From contig CAKAKS010000034.1 of NCBI GenBank assembly GCA_916700875.1, forward strand, positions 13,536,195 through 13,600,194: a stretch of DNA of 64,000 nucleotides, written 5' to 3'. This document shows, in pieces, positions 37,062-50,252 of the stretch. This DNA is from Sebastes aleutianus (lineage: Eukaryota; Chordata; Actinopteri; Perciformes; Sebastidae). The notes below the pieces were generated by a model. It saw only the letters and a list, made by a program, of their open reading frames with translations. It searched no databases and was not told where the DNA came from. The position numbers and the translations under genes were made by a program. Position 1 is the first letter of the stretch. Every line of letters begins with the position of its first letter.

Positions 37062-40000
37062 TCAGACTGCATTGGTGTTGTTGGCAGAAAATGCGTGCAG
37101 GTTGCCCAGCTGACTAAGGCCGCTCTGGATGTGTGCCACGTGGATCTCGACGTTATTCTGGAAGCAACTAGAAACACAGAAAAGACAACAGTATAAGAAA
37201 TGTTCAGTACTTTGAGGCTGACTGAATAGTGACACTGACATGGATAATAACCAACAAAAACATGTTTAATTACTCATGTATGTCATTGACACAGATAGAA
37301 AACTATGAGCCATCCTAGCCACCATTGCATGTAGTGTGACCAAAGCCAAGTTCACACTACACGCCTTTCAAAGCCGCCAGATCGCTGTACTATTCACACA
37401 ACAAAACTTGGTGTCTTGTAATTGTGAGTCTTTTAGTCATCATGGTTTTCACACTACATGAGGAATCCCTGATGAGGTCTCCAGACTATATTTTGTCATG
37501 GAAACACACACAGTGGTGTAGTGGAAGGTATACGCAGGTATACCCACCTCTTTTTCTGGCGGTTTACAGTACACTCACCTATCAGCCAAAAAGCCATTGG
37601 AATATATTGGAGAGTATACCCACTTCCTCCTTGGTAACTATACCCATCTACCTAATAGTACATCCACCTCATCAACGACCACTACAACACTGAACACACG
37701 TGAGAAGTGACAAGAGCGTATTATGCTTGTTGATGTTGTCTTTGGCACTTGTGTTAACAAAAAAGCCTGTTTACACACTTCTTTACTATTACCACTATGT
37801 GGATCTGTTATGTTTATTCATGCAAACATCCAACACCCTTGGTGCAACAACCACTTTGGTCCGTGTTGCAAATGCAACGCGTACAGTAAAGTTCTTATTG
37901 TTACAGGCGACCCCTCCGCCAGGTTTTCCCTCAACCCGTGTCTCACGCTCTCATTGGCATGCTAGATATCTGGAATGCGTCTGTGATGGACCGGCAAGCC
38001 TCTAGGCTCGCGTCTTTTAACAGTTCACACATGCTCAAGCGCAGAGCCAACGCGGATTTGCCTCAATCTAGGGCTTCTGTTTGGGAGATCCAAATACTTT
38101 CGGCGAGTGGAAAATGAGGACTTAAGTCGTGTAGTGTGAACTAGGCATTAGGAACTGTTAGAAACACTTCACGGGTCTTTTTACCTGAGGTTGGAGGAAT
38201 CAATCGATGCCTTGATGTCATTCAGAGAGTCTGTCAGAGACTTAAATTCAAAAGAATTCAGATCTCCTCCATCTGCCAGACACTGAAACAAATTAGGGAA
38301 AATTGAGTAATGAACAGGTTAGTATTATAAGTATTGGTACATTATTTATACAGTATGTACACGTTAGAACATTTGTGAGCAGAAATGAAAGCAGACAGCA
38401 GCAGAGCGTTTAAAGATCCTCTACCTTGATCTGTAGCAGCAGAGCAGTGAGACGGGAGACGAGGTGCGTGAGGCCGGTGTTTGTCACACTCTGCTGTCCG
38501 TCCTTCAGCGAGCTGCTCAGCTGCACCATCTGCTGGGCTTCGTCCTCACAACGCCGCCGCAGCTCTGTGGGATGGTCAGCTGGAACCATGCCCTGATCTG
38601 GAGCCAGCTGGACGGACATATTGGTGATACACATCTTAAACAAGGCACTGTTTTTGTTTTCAGATTTGCTCAAGATTGACTATGAAGTGAGATGCTAGGG
38701 GGGGGCAATAATCAGAGAAGGGACTGAAGTGGATCTATTGACTTACATCGCAGCAGAACTGCTGAACTTCGTGGAGCACCTTGTTGAGATCTTTATTGAG
38801 CTGTTCAAGCTCAAGCACCGTGGTAGCATATCGCTTCTGGAAGTCGAGGTCAATAGGCATCGAGTACGACTTCTGAACACAAAAACACAATCATCGTTTT
38901 AATCAGGCTTTATGTATTCATCTCAGACAACATTTAATAGTTTTATTTTTTTTATGATGATTGTACCAGTTTCTCTGCCTCTGTGTTCATTTCTTTCAAG
39001 TGCTTGATGTGCTCTTTCTTGATCATGAGGATCTTGGACAGCCTCGTCTAGTCATGAAAAAATAAGACAAAGAGGATTTGTTAAAACAAAGTGAGACAAA
39101 GTTTTAGGATGTCATATTTTTAGTATTCCATTTGACAGCAAGTATTTACCACTTGGACAAGGAACTTGACAGGAAATCCTCCCAGAGTATCTCCCTCAGC
39201 ACCAGGCAGTTTGTTCCTCCATGGTGACTGGTTGATAAGAGGGTCATTGTCCTGTTATTAAAAAAAATGGACAATGAAGTAATTTATCTTCATAAGCAAT
39301 CTAGAGGAAGACATTCAGAAGATTCAACTACAGAACAAGACTTGATTTAATGTGACAATGGCTGAACTGTCCTTATACAGTAAATCCACCACTGACTAGC
39401 ATGTCTAAATATATAATAAATATATATATAATATTATTGGCTGCCTGGCCAAGTAGCTGTTGCAGTAGATGAACCTACTCACAGCCAGAGTAAATATTGA
39501 CAACTGTGAGACACCAGGAAGTTTGACGACGCAGCACATGTATATCTGTCATTAGATGGAGGTTTACGGTACCATGAGGACAGGAGTGGTAGCGGACGGG
39601 TAGGGCCCTCTAGGCGGAGTCATGATGTTCTGCATGTAGCGTGATATCCGATGCTTCTGGGCAAAGGCTGAGATGGGCATGGTCTCATTGGGCTCATTGC
39701 TCTGGAAAACACAATAGTCACCTGATGTTTAAGACTGTATTATCACATGCCTTTAGTTCATTGTTGCATTTGGACAAACTTAAGTTGTTGCGTGTCTAAT
39801 CTCAAACACACTTACAGTGGAGTTGTTATGTTAGAGAGGCAACAGGCGATTCTTACCAGGACTTCGTAGTCAGGCACAGTGTGAGTTCCCAGGCCACTGC
39901 GGTCAAAGGTGACGCGATAGGTGGCAGCGCTGGTGTCCACAGCATCGATCTGCCCCGTGAACAACCCATCATGGACGCCTCGGAGTCGAGCTGTGGAACA

Positions 40001-43000
40001 ACAAGAACACAAACAAAATCAGAATTCATACTGTTCAGATCAGTGTGGCTCATCCTTATTTGTGCTGTTGGGTTTGAATTTCCATATCAGCCAATCTACA
40101 CATAACGATGCAGTCACTGTAATTATGGCTTAAGTCTTTCACTCTTAACAGCTCTCTTATTTGATCATCACACAGCCATAACTAGAATTACAGCCATAAC
40201 TAGAATTACAGCCATAACTAGAATTACAGCCTTGCGGTTGTATGCCTCCACCAAGCATTCGAATTGCAGTTTACATCCAAGGCTGTCCAAAATGTCTTCA
40301 CTTCATAATTTTATCCTGTTAGACATTTGTGTGAAATAATTATAATAATTAGCATATGCATTCATGAGTTATGGCCAAAAATGTTTTGTGAGGTCACAGT
40401 GACCTTGACCTTTGACCACCAAAATCGAATCAGTTCATCCTTGAGTCCAAGTGGATGTTTGTGCTAAATTTGAAGAAATTCGCTCCAGACATTCCTGAGA
40501 TATTGCATTCAGGAGAATGGGACGGACGGATGGACAACCCGAAAACATAATGCCTCCGGCTGTGGCTGATGCTGAGGCAAACAAATATTTCCAACCGCTG
40601 CACTCCCTATTGCTTTTTTGTGATACGTTTTTTATTGATAGAACATCAGGCAAATACTGAAATGTAAACTGGATTGCTTTGCAAGTCATTTGACCAACAT
40701 TTAACCAGAGCTGTTGTAACTGCTGACAGTGGTGTGCGTTCAGTCATCTTACCAGTGACTTTGGTTCCTATGATGAGGGGTAGAGGGATTTCATCTGGAA
40801 GGTCTTTGCAGTTTGACACGTCAGACAGTTTTCTTTGCTGCAGCAGGCGCATCTTCTGCCTCTTCTGTCTCAGCGCTGTCCGCTCCTCAGCAAAGAATGC
40901 TGATGAACATCTGGATGGGACAACAAAGCATAGTGCTGTTACAACATTATTTGTTCGAGGAAACGGCGTTATAAAAAAACAATACAGGGAGAGAACATTT
41001 CACATATTTTGAAATGTCTGACATAAATGAAAGCAAACAGGATGAACGAAAATGGTGTGTAGAGGCACAAAGCTCAAAGAACGCATCATACCGTCGAGGT
41101 TTCCCCATCAGTCTCCTGATTGTTCCCCACTCAACCCTTGTCAACTTTCTTGTTTTCAGGTTGGGAAAAGACTCCTTGAGACACAGGCAGAATTCATTGT
41201 CGCCCTCAAAGAGAGGTCTAGAAAAGAAAAGAAAATAATAATACATAGTTAACACATTACACATTCAATTTCAATTAATCAAAAATAGTGGCTGTCTTCT
41301 GACAAGAAAGGGAGACTTTACCTGTCAATATTGGAATAGAACCATTCATAAATGCACCATTTGTGAGCTTTGGGTAGCTTAAGGAGGTTTCTTAATCGCA
41401 GCCCTATTTTCTGGGACGCCTTCTTATCTGGTGTCACCACGTTAGAACATTTCTGTAAAGCAAAAACATTAAAACAGTCATTTCACATACCACATATTCT
41501 GAAAAATAATTAAATGCAATAAGTTGTAACGCCTCAAGTAGGGTTATCCTACACGGATTCTCATTTATTCTTCTATTATGCAAGGCAGCTGTAAAGATGC
41601 AATTTCCCACAAATTATAGGCAACTTCTTGTTCCCGCAAACAAGCTATAAAATCATTAGAGTGGCTCAACATGTTTGGTCAAGCAGACAACTAGCGAGAA
41701 AGCACCATTTTTAAAAGGCTTGCTATGTTTGCCTCACTGGTTTTGTAGCTTGTGTTTAACAAAGGAGAGGCAGCGGCATGGAGTCAGGTTTTACTCCATA
41801 CCACAGTCTGTTACTTTCATCTAACAACAAAACAGCCCCATTGTTTTCTGATACACTCTGTTTTGATGCATTTTGGAGTCTACTGCTTATGCAAAAAAAA
41901 CACTTAGGGCTGTTGCTTCACATTAAAAGCTTACTGTTCGAAAACCACAGGAAGACTTAGCTTAAAAACACAGAACACAGGAAGCTAGGAGTTGCAGTTC
42001 ATTTTCTATGACTTTCTATGCAGCAAATCTCTTGCAGGGCCTGGCAGCCTCACAGAATTCATTGTGGCTTCACAGCCCATGCTGTAAAGCAGCTACTCGA
42101 AACGGTGACATAGACATTGAGGCTATCCACTGACAGCTTTTTCGTAAGTGGATTGTTTTAAATTTTCCAAAAAAAATGGTTTAAGACGTAGCCACAATTA
42201 GTTGGATAGATAAAGAGGATTTACCTCTGTAGGCCAGTATTACAACTCTGTGCTATACCTTAGAAAACAAAATTCGACATTAAGAAAATAGGAGACATTT
42301 GCTGTAATGTGACGAATGACTGAATCAAGAATGTAATTAAATAGCCAGGCTAGGCTAAAATGACTAGACCTTACCATTTTGTGCTTGCTTAAGTCAAGGA
42401 CTCCATATGCAATAATAAAACTAATGCTGCAGCACAGAATCCCTTTCATGGTGTGTAGTCTTTACCTGTGGTGTGGTGCTGACCCTTTGGCTCCTCCGAG
42501 GGGATCTGGAGGGGAGACGCTGCTGGGGCGACTCATCCTCCTCCCGAAACAAACGGCTCCTCTTTGAGCTCCGTGTGGGCTGGAAAGACAAATGTGGACG
42601 GGAGTTAATGAATAGTGTCAATAATGCTCTGAGAATAAAAGCCTTTTCATACCAGGCACAAATATGTGTGTGCATTTTTCTTGTGTAACTTTACAAAAAT
42701 CGATTAAATGTGCAGTAGGATGGAGAATTTTTTTTTAACAATATTAGTTGGATTTTTACGTAGAAAATATGGTTTAATCAATGCAATCATGCAGATAAAT
42801 ACCAGATTCAGGCAATATGTATCAAGCATAGCATACTCAGAATGTATTTACAAACAAACAAAAATGTATTTTGTATTTATTAGGGAGAGTTTGCACTCGA
42901 CCTACAGACCAGCTGCATGTAGAATGCATATTATGCATATATTATGCATATATGTGTTTCCACATCACACTGGTTAATGAGGCAATAAATCCAACTATTC

Positions 43001-46000
43001 GGCTGGAAAAGACAATTGCAAAGAAAACACTTAACTGTAGCTGATAAGATCATCAACGGACAGTGACCATATAATCAACATCAACAACACCTTAATTACA
43101 GAGTAACAGACAATGCTATTGGCTGCCTATGTTTTTGTGCTTATGGGCTGTAGTGAATGTTGTAAAATTGTTATGCGACTTATGTGACAGATCTCTCTTC
43201 TAAAAGAGATCTCAAGAGACTTCCTTAAATACAGGTTAAATAAATAAAAATGAATAAATTCAGACCTGAAAGAGCCTTCTGTGTCTCTACTGTATTTGCA
43301 GATTAAACATTGGAAATATAAACTACAATCCCATACTAGAAAAATACCAAGTTCGTTCAATACATGCCTTCAAACCAGCAATGTTTTCTGAGATGTTTTC
43401 TGAGCCAAAAGGAGTCAAAACATGTATACGAAGGTAGTGGCTCAAATTATTTTTCTTGTGTTTTTCAAAAAAGATTGTATGCCCTGATCAGACATGAGGA
43501 TGGATAGAATTTCAAAACACATTTACAAAATAATGCAATTCAACACATTAACCCTGCAAATACTATGCAGTTAGTAATGCTCTCCTGTAATTTTAATTTA
43601 GACAGTGTCTGAATCGTGTTGATTCCACAGTATGGTTATTTTTCGCATCATATTAACTAACTTTTTATGTATTGTTCTTAAGCTTAGCATTCATAATATT
43701 GCGTGTAACAGAAGCTTTTCTATTACTTCCTCTTCACATGTTTTAAAACTTCTCTTACTGTGTCCATTGTGAGGGAGGAATGTCGTCCCCTGGTGTTGTG
43801 AGCTCTTGGGAAGCTGTTCTTTTCATTCAGAGTGTTGGACAAACTGCCTTCTATTAAAAAACAACAACAACACATTTATTCATAATAGCTTAAGGATACA
43901 CCAGATACAAGACCCCAGTGAGACATTATCATTATGAAATGTCAGACTCAAAACTATTCTCCAATCACAGAAGATGTAAATGAGGAAATGAAACTGAAAA
44001 AAAACATTTTCTTACAGGTCTTGACACATTTTATTAGGGGTGTAAGAAAATATCGCTACACATAACTACCGCGATATTATGTTGTGCGATACTGTATCGA
44101 TTCTCCAAAACGCTGTATCAATTTTTAATTAACCTCTTACAAATCTGTTACTAGCATCACATGAAACTAGAAAACCTAAGGAAACCACTGGTACCAACTA
44201 CTAGCTTGTCGAGAAGGAAGCTAAATAAAGCTCCAAACTTGCGCCAAATTTTGGTGAGGAAAAACTGGCATGGTGATTTTCACAGGGGTCCCTTGACCTC
44301 TGACCTCAAGATATGTTAATGAAAATGGTTCCTATGGGTACCCACGAGTCTCCCCTTTACAGACATGCCCACCTTATGATAATCAAATGCAGTTTTGGGC
44401 AAAAACCATGCAGTTTTTTGCATGCAGAATAAATGTGTTCTTTATACTATGACAGTTTTCCTAAAAATAAAAAATAAAAAAAAGATACACAATAAATTAA
44501 ATACTGTATATTTTTACCCTGTATCATGATACGTATCATATTGCCAGATTCTTGTCAATACACAGCCCTACATTTCCACTTTCCTAATATGGGGACAAAC
44601 CGGCAGTGGAAGCAAGTATAGGACAATAAAATCCACTGCATCAGCCACAAATGTAAGGTAGTGTGGGTTGTCACTTTTCATTATGATGAGTCATACAGAA
44701 GTCTAATCCAATAAAAAAAAAACATAAGATTCCTGAACACTTTTAATCAGTAAACCTAAGGCATGTGTCAGCTAATAAACATGCAGACAAGATCAAATCA
44801 GAATCAAAATAATCTTCATTGGCCTTCTTCATGTTTCAGCACACAAGGAATTTGACTCCAGCTTCCAGTAGTTCCCAATGTACTTACACAGAGAGCCAAG
44901 AACAAATGAACAGAAAGATAAATAAAGATACAACCCACATACCTTTTAGGCTGACAAGGGCCTCTGCTGAGGAGCCTGAGAAGAGGAAAAATTGGGGCTA
45001 CATCAATCTACAGTAACACACTTATGGCATAATAATGACTAACTATCGGCACAACACAAAGCGCCTGAGTCAGTCCTTCATGCTGGTAGCCATCAGGCTT
45101 CACAACCAAGGCTGACTCCCAAATGAGAACTATGAGGACTTTAAGAACTTTAAACATGCACTATCTGCAACCATCTTGGACTCAAACCACTGGCACACTT
45201 ACTTTACACTATACATCATATATGCCACTTTATAGACTGCACATATGTACATACTACATTTATTTATTGTACATACTACATTTATTTATTGACGGACTGT
45301 ACACACTATGTCAAGTCAAATTTATTTCTATAGTACATTTAAAACAACATGAGCTGACCAAAGTCCTTTAAAGACATAGGCAGAATAAAAACAGGTCAAC
45401 AGAGCAGACAACAAAATCACACACATCCACAGACAGAGACCAAGATAAAAATCCATGAGTAAAAGACTGTTATAATGAGCACTATAAAAGGCCAATTAGT
45501 AATCACAATTCAAGTACATTCAAAAGCCACCCATTCACTCTGTATCTTTTATATCTCCATTATTGTTTTTATAATTTTTGTATACCTTTATACCTCTCCT
45601 GTGTTTCTCTCTGTTTGGCTGATGTTGCTGCTTTGACACCTGAATTTCCCTCCGGGGATTAATAAAGGTTCATCTTATCTTATCTTACCTTATAAAAGGC
45701 TGTAAATATGTTACTACACATGCCACAGTGATAATAAAAAAAAGATAATCAGGTCATGCTCTTTCGTTTTAAGTTAATGTTTATTTTAGCTATCAAAGAA
45801 AACAAGCTGCTGAGGTCTATGAGACACATTAAACACTGACAACAGCCAGGTAATGTTAGGGTAACATTAAGGTAACATTAGGGTAACTGAAGTTAAGATC
45901 TAAGGTTAGCTAGCGCAGTCACTTAGGCCTTAAATCCCCCAATATGAGCTGTCAAAGCACCGAGGCACCATAACACCAGCTGGAACAGATCATATGAGCT

Positions 46001-46642
46001 AAACAAGCTAACATTACACTATGTTACCACCCGGAGATAACACTTTAGTTACACTAAAACCACTAATTCAGCATGTTATTCACCAAAACAACTTCCCCCT
46101 TTTATACCAACAAGCTTGTCAGAACGTCACACACGCACACAGCGCGTTACCATGTAAACTGGTTACCATGTAAACGGGTTACCATGTTAACCAGTTAACT
46201 AGCAACTATGCTAAGCTAGTAGCTTAGCTGTAGTGTATACTTTTTGGTAATAAAGACGTTATGGTAGCGCCACTTTTGTTGTTGCTGCTTACCATGTAAG
46301 GCTATAGCACACGTTAGCTCACAGCTATGTTTACCCCAGTTGGTGTTTAAAGTAACTTCAACTCAACTCCCAGCATTAGCTACGGTTAGCATCTCAGTGC
46401 TAACAAGCTATGAGCTAGCTTGACCTGGACTGACTGACCGGTATCTTCTTTAAAACAGATTACTTTATTAACTCTTTTCCTCAACTCACACATTCATTAC
46501 ATTCACAGTGATGGTAGTTTATAATCAGATGTTTGTTTTGATCACTATGCTGAGCCCGCTGCGTGTTTTACAGTGTGGATAAACTCCTTGTTTTCGTGTG
46601 TTGTTACTCACTCTCGTCTAACAGCTGGTCCATCTCCGCCAT
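37062..46642 (-). CDS. lin9: Lin-9 homologue, MuvB/DREAM core subunit
   Basis: Fifteen coding exons: 46612-46642, 44943-44975, 43759-43850, 42466-42579, 41322-41452, 41092-41217, 40753-40910, 39857-39990, 39573-39701, 39150-39251, 38967-39047, 38747-38872, 38425-38607, 38185-38282 and 37062-37167. The phases close to 547 aa (human 542). N-terminus MAEMDQLLDE; DIRP domain about 105-215 (KLPKAHKWCIYEWFYSNID, CLKESFPNLKTRKLTRVEWG, RRLMGKPRRCSSAFF); Tudor-like block (RLRGVHDGLFTGQIDAVD, DYEVL); C-terminal helical region (SYSMPIDLDFQKRYATTVLE); end FSANNTNAV. Lin9 is the scaffold of MuvB, which represses cell-cycle genes with p130/E2F4 and activates mitotic genes with B-Myb and FoxM1 in the nucleus. 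Convergent with mixl1; several introns hold transposons. Confidence 0.96.
37345..38147. mobile_element. TIR element in lin9 intron 14
   Basis: Terminal inverted repeats of 19 bp match at 18 positions: left gccaagttcacactacacg (37345-37363), right cgtgtagtgtgaactaggc (38129-38147). The length is 803 bp. A block at about 37500-37690 (tggtgtagtggaaggtatac ...) looks like a later insertion. No intact transposase. Confidence 0.75.
40172..40230 (+). repeat. 18-bp microsatellite-like tandem repeat in lin9 intron 7
   Basis: The unit cagccataactagaatta is repeated about three times in a row, followed by a partial copy (acagccttgcggttg). It abuts the dispersed repeat that follows. Confidence 0.85.
40231..40572 (+). 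repeat. Dispersed fish repeat in lin9 intron 7
   Basis: It contains gaggtcacagtgaccttg, acctttgaccaccaaaatcg, tccttgagtccaagtgga and gaatgggacggacggatgg, ending cataatgcctccggctg. This pattern is recognised from teleost genomes as a high-copy element. The class is not determined. Confidence 0.55.
44035..44570. mobile_element. hAT-like non-autonomous element in lin9 intron 2
   Basis: Left end taggggtgtaagaaaatatcg, right end caatacacagcccta; the short terminal inverted motif tagggSTGT is shared. Flanks cattttat and catttcca share five of eight bases, a degraded target duplication at best. The interior includes the repeat also found at 5026-5240. Confidence 0.6.
45040..45690 (+). mobile_element. 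LINE 3' tail fragment in lin9 intron 1, with a nested repeat
   Basis: The start encodes SQSFMLVAIRLHNQG-like residues, the type of peptide found near the end of some fish LINE ORF2 products, followed by a stop. The end (aatttccctccggggattaataaagg, then repeated tctta) is a typical non-LTR 3' terminus. A different block (about 45313-45530, caagtcaaatttatttctat) interrupts it and matches 47070-47170 and 49020-49140. Confidence 0.55.
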
Positions 46643-46700
46643 CTTGAATTAGCCGCGCCGCTTTTTCAAAGACCTTCTTGTCACAAATGCATTCTGGGTC
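46643..46700 (-). promoter_or_regulatory. lin9: lin9 proximal promoter with CHR-type motif
   Basis: On the minus strand TTTGAA (46665-46670) lies 23 bp upstream of the start codon, next to a GCGGCGCGGC stretch. TTTGAA is the cell-cycle homology region motif bound by MuvB through LIN54. Further upstream CCCAGAATGCA (46690-46700, complement) resembles part of a ZNF143-type site. Both are short matches, so the functional assignment is inference. Confidence 0.35.
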
Positions 46701-47200
46701 GGGACGCTGTCTGGAGGGCGATTTGAGAAATAAATAAATAAACAATCCCTATAATTTATCAAACCTGTGCATGATTAATCACTTTTTATTATATGTTTAT
46801 ACACATAATGATGTTAACTTATAAAAATGTTTGAAAAACTGTTTCACAGGCAAATTGGAAGTCAGAATAAGGCACATCCCTCCATTGTCATACAGCACTT
46901 GAGTTTATTGTGACATATTTAGTTTTTCTTAATTGTTATTCATTATTGGGAGAGGGTATTAATACTTTATTTGAGTTTAATTTATTATTTGATTTAATTG
47001 ATTTAATTTTTTCCTGCAGGTGCAAGTTGTTTTACCTTACAAATGGGAAAGTATGTTACAATCCTATCCAATCCAAATTATATTTATAAAGCACATTTAA
47101 AAACAACAAAAGGTGACCAAAGTGCTGTACAATTAAACATAAAAAAACATAAAAACAACACAATAAAACACTAAAACCAACTTAAAACCAACATGACATT
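46673..47200 (+). repeat. lin9 upstream block, original copy of a duplication
   Basis: The first part (46676-46880, cacaaatgcattctgggtcg ... aattggaagtcagaata) is nearly identical to 47219-47427. The second part (46880-47180, catccctccattgtcat ... caaagtgctgtacaatt) matches 48828-49150. The two halves are adjacent here, so this is the intact order. Confidence 0.8.
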
Positions 47201-47436
47201 AAAATAATCAAAGACCTCGTCACAAATGCATTCTGGGTCGGGACGCTGTCTGGAGGGCGATTTGAGAAATAAATAAATAAATAAAATCCTATAATTTATC
47301 AAACCTATGCATGATTAATCACTTTTTGTTATAGATTTATACACATAATGATATTCACTTATTATATATATCAACATTTTTGTACTACACGTTTCACAGG
47401 CAAATTGGAAGTCAGAATAGGCACTATTCTATTTAA

Positions 47437-48080
47437 CCCTCCTATTATCTTTGGGGTCAATTGGACCCCATTCAATGTTTAACGTCTCTAAATAAATGAT
47501 TGACATGATTTTTTTTGCTTCATATTTAATGACTTTTCCTAATTTAATGGGGACAACTGGGTAAACATAAAATGAACATGATGATATGTTTTCAATGTCC
47601 TGTACACATGCTGTACACATCGGTGTTCTTTGGGGTCAATTTGACCCCAGGCTGTTTTAGCTGTATAAAACATATAAGAAATATCAACATTTTACACACA
47701 TTTGTTTTGGATGATATTGAGGTCACTATAACATGCAACTTTATAATCTTCAAAAAGCTTTAGGGCCCTAACCTAACATAACCATAACTGTAGTAGTGCG
47801 AGAACCACTGATAGTTCACACGACATGGGGGAGGGGAAACATCATTCTCGCGAGAACTTTGATATTTCCCCACACTTTGGGGGCGGCAAAATATGGTTCC
47901 GTGAAGATATTGATTTTATTTAAAGGGCTATTTAGGTAGTCAACAAACAAACATAAAGTATCTGACACATAAACTTGGGTAACAATTTTAATTATAATCA
48001 TTTTCTGAAGGTTTAAATTGCTGGGGTCGAATTGACCCCAAGGATAAAAGATGTTAGTAAATTTGAAGGTAACAGGAGGG
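47437..48080. mobile_element. TTAA-flanked short element (piggyBac-type MITE)
   Basis: TTAA stands on both sides (47433-47436 and 48081-48084). The ends are inverted: ccctcctattatctttgggg on the left and aaggtaacaggaggg on the right. The length is 644 bp. The motif ggggtcaattKgaccccaK recurs at both ends and in the middle. TTAA target duplications are the hallmark of piggyBac-type elements. No transposase. Confidence 0.8.
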
Positions 48081-48617
48081 TTAAGAGACTCCAGATTCTT
48101 ACTCATTCATTATATCAATATTTCTCAAATATGTGTTTTTATTTATAAGATACTTTCTGGTGGGAATATTTCTGAGCACTTCAAGATCTATTTTAAAACA
48201 AATACTCTTACTCAACCCGTCAATCTCTAGATCTTCATCCTCCTAAATTCCTCACTAGTAGAGGTCAATTTTTGATAAGATTTAGGGGAACCAAATTATA
48301 GCTTTTCACATCTATCAATAAACTGTTCATCTGTCAAATGTTTCAAAAGTCACTTAAAGGGTAATTTAATTGCTGTTTTGTAATTGCTTTTCCCCATGTT
48401 GTCCATTTATCTGTTTTTATGTTTTTTTATTTTTTCCCACTCACAATGTTGTTTGGTTACGATTATCCAGAAGTCATTATAGATATTTAAATCAATATCC
48501 TCCACACAAACACTAACCATACACTTCCATGCAAAACACACACACACACACAGACACTTGTCTTTTTTAAAATATATATTTACTGTATTGTTATTGTTGT
48601 TATATATATATCTTGTC

Positions 48618-48800
48618 CTAATTGTTTGTTATCACTATTATGTAGTCATATTATTTCTTTATATTAATCTTGTCTCTAGATGGAGGCTTCAGATAAGCCC
48701 AGTGGGTTTTTTGCCTCTTCCTGCACTGTATATTATTCTTTTTTTTTTTTTTGTTATGTTGAATAGTCTTAAATAGTGCAAAACAAATTAACAAAAAATA
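48618..48800 (+). mobile_element. LINE-like 3' tail
   Basis: The sequence ttgtcctaattgtttgttat ... aagcccagtgggttttttgc ... cctcttcctgcactgta ... gtcttaaatagtgcaaaac is closely similar to 61395-61590 and to the reverse of 61740-61890. Three copies in 64 kb, with AT-rich surroundings, suggest a non-LTR retrotransposon tail. Confidence 0.55.
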
Positions 48801-49529
48801 GATAAATAAACAAATAAGCACTCAGCATCCCTCCATTGTCATCCAGCACTTGAGTTATTGTGACATATTTAGTTTTTCTTAAATGTTATTCATTGTTGGG
48901 AGAGAGGTACTAATACTTTATTTGAGTTTAAATATTTTTTCATGCAGGTGCAAGTTGTTTTACCTGGAACGCCTCATGAAATACACCATTCTCTTACAAA
49001 TGGGAAATTATGTTCCAATCCAATCCAATCCAAATTTACTTATAAAGCACATTTAAAAACAACAAAAGTTGACCAAAGTGCTGTACAATTATACATAAAA
49101 ACAACACAATAAAACACTAAGACCAACTTAAAACCAACAGGACATTAAAATAATAAAAGCGTTAAGACCAATAGGAAAGGAAAAAGGATTCAAATAGTCA
49201 ACTCTCATGCCGAGCCAAAAGCCAAGGAATAAAAGTGCGTTTTGAGGTTTGATTTAAAAACAGGCAGTGTGGGGGATGCTAATAAATACTATTTCTGTGT
49301 ATACAAGTAGGAGGGTTTCTAATGATTAAATGTCTTACAAGATCCAGATTCAGGCCTCAAGCCCTGCTGGAGAAGTCCCTAAAGGTAATAAATCAAGTAT
49401 CTCATCACTTTGAAAACTTTACATGCAAGTTTACATTTATTTCCACACTGAAATCAAATCCAAAATTGAAATTGGATACAACTATGCAGTGGAAGAAAAA
49501 CAAATAATTCACAAACGCAGTCATGACAT

Positions 49530-50252
49530 TTTTTTGATAACCTTTTATTGTATTTGAGGTAAGCGAGAAAAACACTAAGAAAAAGTGTGACACATACCAT
49601 GGCAGTCGTTTTCTTTTACAGAACACTTTGCGTAAACGCTAACCACATTTATTTATTTCCGTTTGTCGGCAAGGAAGACAGCTTGAGAGAAAAACAACAA
49701 AACATAATATATACATGTCAAACCTTGTACAGTATCTTTGAACCCAACAGTCTACGAAATGTTCGTCTCAGCGGCTACTTACTGGTTTGTGTACGTCTGC
49801 GGATGGGTTGTTCACAACTCCTTCTAAAACTTGCAGTACTAGGCCTTATTAACTAAAGGTTTATTAAAGAATGAGGAAATAAGATCCTTTTTTAAAGTCA
49901 AGATAACCACGTGAGACAGAAAACTATGTTCATTTCTAAACCAAAACCTTTCTATGTAGTGTAGACTGTGCTTCAACCACTATATTGAACTATGATTTCT
50001 GTGTCTGTTATTATGAGCAACTCTGAAGTAGGTATTTAAATACCTAATGTGTTACTAAGGAAAGGCTGCCGGCTAGTTAACCTGATGAAAAAGCAATAAA
50101 GTGACTAGAGATTTCCATTGACCATTTGTAAAGCGTGGTAAAGCATCACTCCTTTTACCAAACATCTTCTGTTGCAGAGAATGAAGCCCAGGCGTTTGGA
50201 GGCAACAGTGGTCTTGGTTTTCACTGAAAGAGGGTTTCGAACACGGCTCCTC
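49530..50252 (-). other. parp1: Putative 3' UTR of parp1
   Basis: This follows the parp1 stop codon. The best minus-strand AATAAA is the complement of 49544-49549. Others lie near 49648 and 49860, so a shorter UTR is possible. No other exon is seen. Confidence 0.45.

Larger units (their letters stand above)
47210..49180 (+). repeat. Split second copy of the lin9 upstream block
   Basis: The duplicate halves occur at 47215-47427 and 48826-49180, separated by about 1.4 kb that contains a TTAA element (47437-48080) and a LINE-like tail (48618-48800). The layout is explained by duplication followed by insertions. The stretch 48085-48540 holds no recognised feature. Confidence 0.7.

Noticed and set aside
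36722..37117. 131-residue plus-strand frame
   Set aside because: Antisense to the lin9 3' UTR and last exon. No recognised domain.
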